Source: Albula goreensis
Taxonomy: Eukaryota > Chordata > Actinopteri > Albuliformes > Albulidae
Assembly (NCBI GenBank): GCA_022829145.1
Contig: CM040746.1
Span: 10,786,184-10,850,183 of the forward strand
Reading direction: 5' to 3'
DNA: 64,000 bases
Position numbers and translations under genes: made by a program. Positions 58,957 through 64,000 of this stretch are shown piece after piece. Within the stretch, counting starts at the first letter, position 1, and the number at the start of each line of letters is the position of its first letter. The notes beneath the pieces are model-generated. The model was given only the letters and a program-made list of their open reading frames with translations, had not been told where the DNA came from and did no database searches.

Positions 58957-60163
58957 GGGGGTATTTCAGAAAGGTGATTTAACAAACTCTGAACTTAAAC
59001 ATGGACTCTGGCTTGAACAAACCTAAGGTACCATACGCCGAGTTTTCTGTTAAAGAGCAGCCGATTAGAATTAGTTCAAGTAACTCTGGGTAAGCTGAAC
59101 CTGACTGAAGTGAGTTCACGGTGAAAGTAAGAAGTCATCGCCAATGCAGCGCACATAACAGGATGCACCATGGCAACGAGTCAAAAAATGGGAAAATAAC
59201 CGAGTAAACAAGTTTAAAGTAAGTTCAAACACTATGACGTTATATAAACCGTAGTACACTTATGCAATTCACATAAACCGAGATGGCAAATCCTTTAACA
59301 AAGATGATGGATAGATGATTAAATTATGAAAAAGAATATTGAAGCATTTTTATTTGCAGGAAATGAAGATGGCCTAAAACTTAATATAAATGAATTCGTC
59401 TTTATTTTGTACATGACTGCTGGGAGGTGGTGGGTTAAATGGAGAATGCATGATTACTTAAAAGATGTGGTTTTCCTAGGGCTCTATCATTTGTATTGCA
59501 GGGTGTCGCTCTCCTCTAATTGTGGCGATGTGGAACTTGGTACAGTAATGACACATACCTTTTCTGGGGTGACCCGAGAATTCATGGACGGTGCCTGGCT
59601 ACTTGGCTTCAACACATTTGTAATAGTCTGGGCAGCATCACATATCATCTTTACAATACAGATCACAGATAGAACAGTAACAACGGTTGCCTTGCTAATA
59701 TGTCTGCAATTTGCAATTTCGATGTTATAAAGTCATGCAAAAAAGGGCAGTGTATGAAATTGGTACCGAACTGAGGTCGAATCCACGATTAGTAACGTTT
59801 TAAAGTGAGGCTGGAGAATGTTGCTCAAATTATTATTACTTTTGCAGAAAAACGGTTTGAACGGGTAATCACCAGGTGACGATACAATATCTAATCGGTG
59901 TCTAATCACGACATGAAGATCGAAGATTTTTTTTTTTTTTTTTTTACAAATGATCTCCTGTCTGTGCTGCAGGCTCGACAAGTGTTCTGATGAGTAATTC
60001 GGGTTTAAATTGAACTTTAGCTTCGGAGCGTAAATTGTTACAGTAATTGACCTCGAGTTCATGTAATCTCTCTTTCTGAAATCGAAAATGCCAGATATCT
60101 GATAACTCTGAGTTTAACTCAAGGTTTTTTTTTCTTGCTAAACCTGCTTTCTGAAAACCCCCC
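58957..60163. mobile_element. PIF/Harbinger-type DNA transposon, decayed, 1.2 kb
   Basis: The left end GGGGTATTTCAGAAAGGTGA and the reverse complement of the right end GGGGGGTTTTCAGAAAGCAG form imperfect terminal inverted repeats, continuing with TTTAACAAACTCTGA against a similar right-hand block. This is the usual end of fish Harbinger elements. No clear 3-bp target duplication can be fixed. The inside carries broken transposase on the minus strand. Confidence 0.8.
59440..60065 (-). pseudogene. Harbinger transposase remnant
   Basis: Read on the minus strand in shifting frames, the order is SNNNLSNILQPHFK, RYQFHTLPFF, HISKATV, MICDAAQTITNV, then EAK-stop-PGTVHEF. These match in order the Harbinger transposase blocks usually seen as YLxNLLRPHI, LCIALRFFA, HISKATVCRAV, IICDAAHIITNV and EAKWPGSVHDSRIF. 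The stretch between HISKAT and CDAA, which normally holds the GxxDGTH region with a catalytic Asp, is missing. Frameshifts and a stop at the conserved Trp confirm that it is dead. Confidence 0.75.
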
Positions 60164-61987
60164 AGGAGCCAAAAACGAACAACAAACACAGATTTAAATT
60201 CTCAAGGTAGCGCTACGTTATCAGATATGTGCACCTGATCTCATTCTTATGAAGTCCGTTTGGTTGCATCATGCACTCTTAGCACGGGCGCTCGGGGTTT
60301 TACAGTCATGGCAACGAATTGTGTTTCCGTTGGCTGCGTAGAAACAACTGGTTGTGGGAAGGAACCATCAGCGTAAATGTAGACTCTCAGTCCCTGACCT
60401 TAAAGTACCAAGGTTAAATTCATGTGTGGTTTTGGAGAATAACTTTTAAACAGAGGTCGGAAACCCCGGCTTCAGAGAGTAAAAGTACTACTATGTATTT
60501 GCCTCATCTATGCTCTAAACCAGCCTATTGTAATTAGCACATCTCTTCAACTTGGTAGATGAGTTCATTAGTGAAACTATCGCTAGTGTACAGGTAGAAC
60601 AAATACATGATAGTACGTTTACGATCTGTAGCCGTAGCTTTCCACCTCTACATAAATATAGATATTGGCTGTATCTCAACTGAAGACCCCCGAAGACTGG
60701 ATTCAGTGAGCGCTTTTGACTCATGTCAATACCCATGATAAATTTGCTAAATTCATCAGTCATCAAAATTGTGTAACAAAGGTGTTTGCATTTTATTAAG
60801 CAAACATTCTAATATTTTTTGAAGTAAAACAATTTCACTTATTTGTCAAAGGATACATTTCACTGTTGAAATCTGAATCGACTTAAGAATAACACTTCTT
60901 TGTGCTGGAGAACTGCTGTTCAGAAGAAGGGCTTGAAACTATGAGCAGTTTCATAATATACTGATCTTTAATTATTGATTTAGTTTTTTATGTCAAAGTT
61001 TCGGTTGCATCCCTACAAAAATATGTATGCATTCTGGAAACTGTAGATTATGAAATTGATATTTGGTGAAATTCAACTTCTCAATTGGTAACAAAACATT
61101 AATATTTAATGCTCATAATACTTTTAGTTTGAGCTATTACATTAATGTGCCCGCAAATACATTCTACCTCTTTAAGATGAATAAAACATGGATAACATTT
61201 ATTTTCTTTCATTAAACTTTTGTTTATCAAATGAAGTGTAAATGCAGTGATATATATATTTATTTATTTAATTGGAAAATGCATAAGACAAACTTCCTAA
61301 TGTCTGTAAATCATTTTAGAGGAGTGATTAAGCAGCATGTACTACATCAGAAAGCTAAGCGTGGGCTTATTTTTTATGCTGGATTCTGTAAATATGTGTC
61401 CCTACATTCAACCTGCAAATAAATGTGAGTAATGTTGTCCTCACAAATGTTAATGAAATGTATTTGTTGGTCACCGATCTTGGTAAAAAATAACACATTA
61501 TACTGGGATTAATGGTTAAGAACCGATGTTGATTGAAAACAGGCCTTTTGTAATTCCCCTTTCTCATTTGTAATTTTCCTTTAAAAACACGGGTGCCATG
61601 CAGCATTAGGAAGTAAAGCACAAAGTAAATTGAAATAGAATCAGGCTGAAAATTTCATTTGAAATCAGTGTCGGGTGTTATAAGTTAACCAACCCTAATT
61701 GTCTTTTATGAAATGAATGAACCCCATCAATCATTGTTATGGTAGTACAAATACTGTTTATTTTATGTTTGATATGAGGCTGTTTAAGATGCTATTAATA
61801 AATGACTAAAAAGTTTAAAAACAAAGTGGGAAAGTTTAAGACAAAAGGCAATTGTAAGAGATAATTTCCATCCTTATTTAATAGTCTTAATGTTGAAGTA
61901 CAGTTTGTAAAATAGTAAGAAATAGCTGTTAGATGTTAAGTGTACACAAAAAAACAATCCTTTTGAAATATTAATGTGTGTATCTGC

Positions 61988-62014
61988 ATGTGTGTGTGTG
62001 TGTGTGTGTGTGTG
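61988..62014. repeat. (TG)n microsatellite
   Basis: About thirteen TG units lie in ar intron 1. Confidence 0.93.
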
Positions 62015-63339
62015 TTTCGTTTCTCATTGCATTATTCATTTTAAATATTGTGAAAAGGTTTTTGCATTAGCAGATTAGGCTTGCAGCCGTTGTTGCACCT
62101 TTTATACCAATAACTTTGTTATTGGCATGTGGCTGTGTTGTTATGATACTTTATTTAAGTATGAGTCATATTCATATTTAGATTTCTTGATTATTCGGGT
62201 TAAAATAATTTTAAAAAAATTCTCCTTGGTGCAAGCAACTCTTATTATTAATCGTAAAACATTTTTTCATTACAACGGATTTATTTTAGTAATTTCATCT
62301 CGGTAGATTTACAAACCTAATATAGATACAAGCTCAGATGCAGTAATGACAGCCATAGCACTAGAATAGAACAGAATATGAAAATGACAGGGAAATACAA
62401 ATGATAACTGGGGAATGGAAAGAAACACAATTCATTGCATGCATACAAAATACACACAAATCATATGTAAGTCGAAAGAGCGTGTGCACAGGGACAAACC
62501 AGAGCGTTGACACAGTGCCAACCAAAAGGTTGGACTCTTTCAGAACTTTGAATGAGAAAAAATGCGAGTGTTATATTCTTCCATTCACAAACATATTTTG
62601 GTGAGTTTGTTTTAAGCTAAATAAAACTAAGTAAGGAAACATTCAGACCAAACTCATTTCTGTGAACTAACACTAAAGCGGTGAAGAGTATGATCGGTAT
62701 TGCAGGCCCAATGTGCATGAATTTGTGTTTTGAGCATGAATTAGACTGAATCACCCAGACAGTGTTATCCAGACTCATAACACTGGAGATAAATAAAATA
62801 ATTTTTTATCAAATTATATCGCCATATCCATTTTGCTGAATGGTGAGGTCAACAAGCAAAATGTGTGCCATCTTCCTCCCACAATGAGATAGGAAATATT
62901 TTTCAGAGCTTAAACAATTAGAAACAGCTGCATATCAAATTAACCAGATTCTTGTTACCAGTGCACTATGATGAACACTGATGATTAGTATAAATTATCA
63001 ATAACTGACACGTTGACACATACATTGTAATATTTACAGATATTAAGAGAAGGGTGATCTATTTTTCAGTCATATTGCCCAGCCCAGCAGACCCACATGA
63101 CTATCTGTTTAATTTCGCAGCCCAATACTTTCACAGTTCTATGACTTCCACATAAGTCTGACTGAAGATCATTAAAATGTCTTATCTTCAGCCGCACCTT
63201 GTTGCAGACTCTTCTTTCTGACTCAGTCATGGAGACTTGAAAAACAAAACACTTGAAACACTGGACATCAGAGTCCTGCCCAGAAACCATAAAATATCTT
63301 TCAGCCATCTTTTCGGCATAGGAGGACACTGAAAACAAT

Positions 63340-63540
63340 GGGGCTGAGCAATAATGTTTTTGGTGACAATGTACTTGAACCATGCATTTAAGACCTTCAT
63401 AACACTGTAATAAGCATGACATGACACTTGTCATAACCTGTCGTAAGTGCCTTGCAGCCTGTGACAAATGGCATGTCATAATCCATGCTTTGATAAACAT
63501 TATGAAACAGCTCTTATGTCATATATGTTAAAATAGGCTC
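63340..63540. repeat. Possible dispersed element rich in TCATAAC / TATGACA
   Basis: Phrases such as CTTCATAACACTGTAATAAG, CATGACATGACACTTGTCAT and AACCTGTCGTAAGT resemble a repeat common in fish genomes. No ends can be set. The overlapping minus-strand open frame (63066-63500) resembles no protein I know. Confidence 0.4.
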
Positions 63541-64000
63541 TATTTGTACTATGCTACAAGTGATTTATGTCTTATCTCAACTGTCGTATTATAAATCCTT
63601 TTGACACTATCGATCCTGTGCCATAGCATGTCACACGTGTATGAAGTAGTGGCAGGAGAATGACAGTATATGAGAGCTCCACTCAAAGGTGTTCCTGGAA
63701 TAATTGTTGCATTTTACTGTGAAGAGAAATTGGTTGAAACAAGTCTGTATGAACGTCATTTAATCCATGACGTTCATATACGTTCATGTTTACCACCATA
63801 CAGTTAAATGACCATTTTACCATAAAGGTAAACTGTGTCATAATTTTTGTAGCTACAGCTAACCAGTTATTTTCCCTTTATACATAGAATAATGCATCTT
63901 TAAACTCATAATGCATCAATAAATCATAAGGCACTCTACCCCACATGTAGCTGGCCAGAAAATTCAATATATTCTGAAAGTAAAAAGAAGAAAAAAATTG

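Larger units (their letters stand above)
58207..64000 (+). other. ar: ar intron 1, 5' part
   Basis: No exon with the first zinc finger (Cys-Leu-Ile-Cys) appears up to base 64000, so intron 1 is at least 5.8 kb long. It contains an AT microsatellite (about 58538-58558), a Harbinger element (58957-60163), a TG microsatellite (about 61988-62014) and a TATGACA-rich region near the end. Confidence 0.8.

Noticed and set aside
59326-59730. 134-codon + strand open frame in ar intron 1
   Set aside because: It lies antisense to recognisable Harbinger transposase fragments and is a shadow of that remnant.
63066-63500. 144-codon minus-strand reading frame
   Set aside because: It overlaps a repeat-like TATGACA region, has no splice or family signature and is probably chance.

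Overview
The window is vertebrate nuclear DNA, almost certainly from a ray-finned fish, probably a teleost. The evidence is a multi-exon moesin gene, an androgen receptor first exon of fish type (no polyglutamine tract), a miR-223 hairpin, and fish-type repeats: L2-like and endonuclease-type LINE remnants, tRNA-derived SINEs, PIF/Harbinger DNA transposons and many AC/GT microsatellites. The exact lineage cannot be fixed from the sequence.

Layout, all genes on the + strand. From 1 to 20730 lies moesin (msn): coding exons 2 to 13 (3463-20730) are complete, with clean splice sites and matching phases. They give 575 residues; only the tiny first coding exon is missing and must lie upstream of base 1. 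The 3' UTR follows, with poly(A) signals from 20986 to about 22330. Just beyond it is a good CTCF-type motif (22474-22488).

From about 22.5 to 56 kb there is no protein-coding gene that I can support. This stretch holds repeats and one clear RNA gene: the precursor of miR-223 (31546-31637). About 1.5 kb upstream of the hairpin is a compositionally distinct island (29850-30290) with PU.1/ETS-like and GATA-like motifs, a candidate promoter or first exon of the primary transcript. A homogeneous 50-bp tandem satellite of about 47 units (51561-53900) lies 2.9 kb before the androgen receptor start codon.

From 56822 to 58206 is exon 1 of the androgen receptor (ar), coding for the N-terminal transactivation domain and ending at the conserved exon 1/2 boundary. 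The zinc fingers and ligand-binding domain lie beyond the window. The rest (58207-64000) is ar intron 1, carrying a decayed 1.2-kb Harbinger element with its own broken transposase on the minus strand.

The order msn - mir223 - ar, all on one strand, matches the human Xq12 order MSN - MIR223 - (VSIG4, HEPH, EDA2R) - AR. None of the three bracketed genes is seen here. The three genes do not form a pathway: moesin is a membrane-actin linker, miR-223 a myeloid microRNA and AR a steroid receptor. Their linkage is an old synteny block. Other notable points are a (TG)12 tract directly against the exon 10 splice acceptor of msn, a perfect 60-bp duplication that copies the exon 6 splice donor, and a GGGGCT-type hexanucleotide array in msn intron 1.
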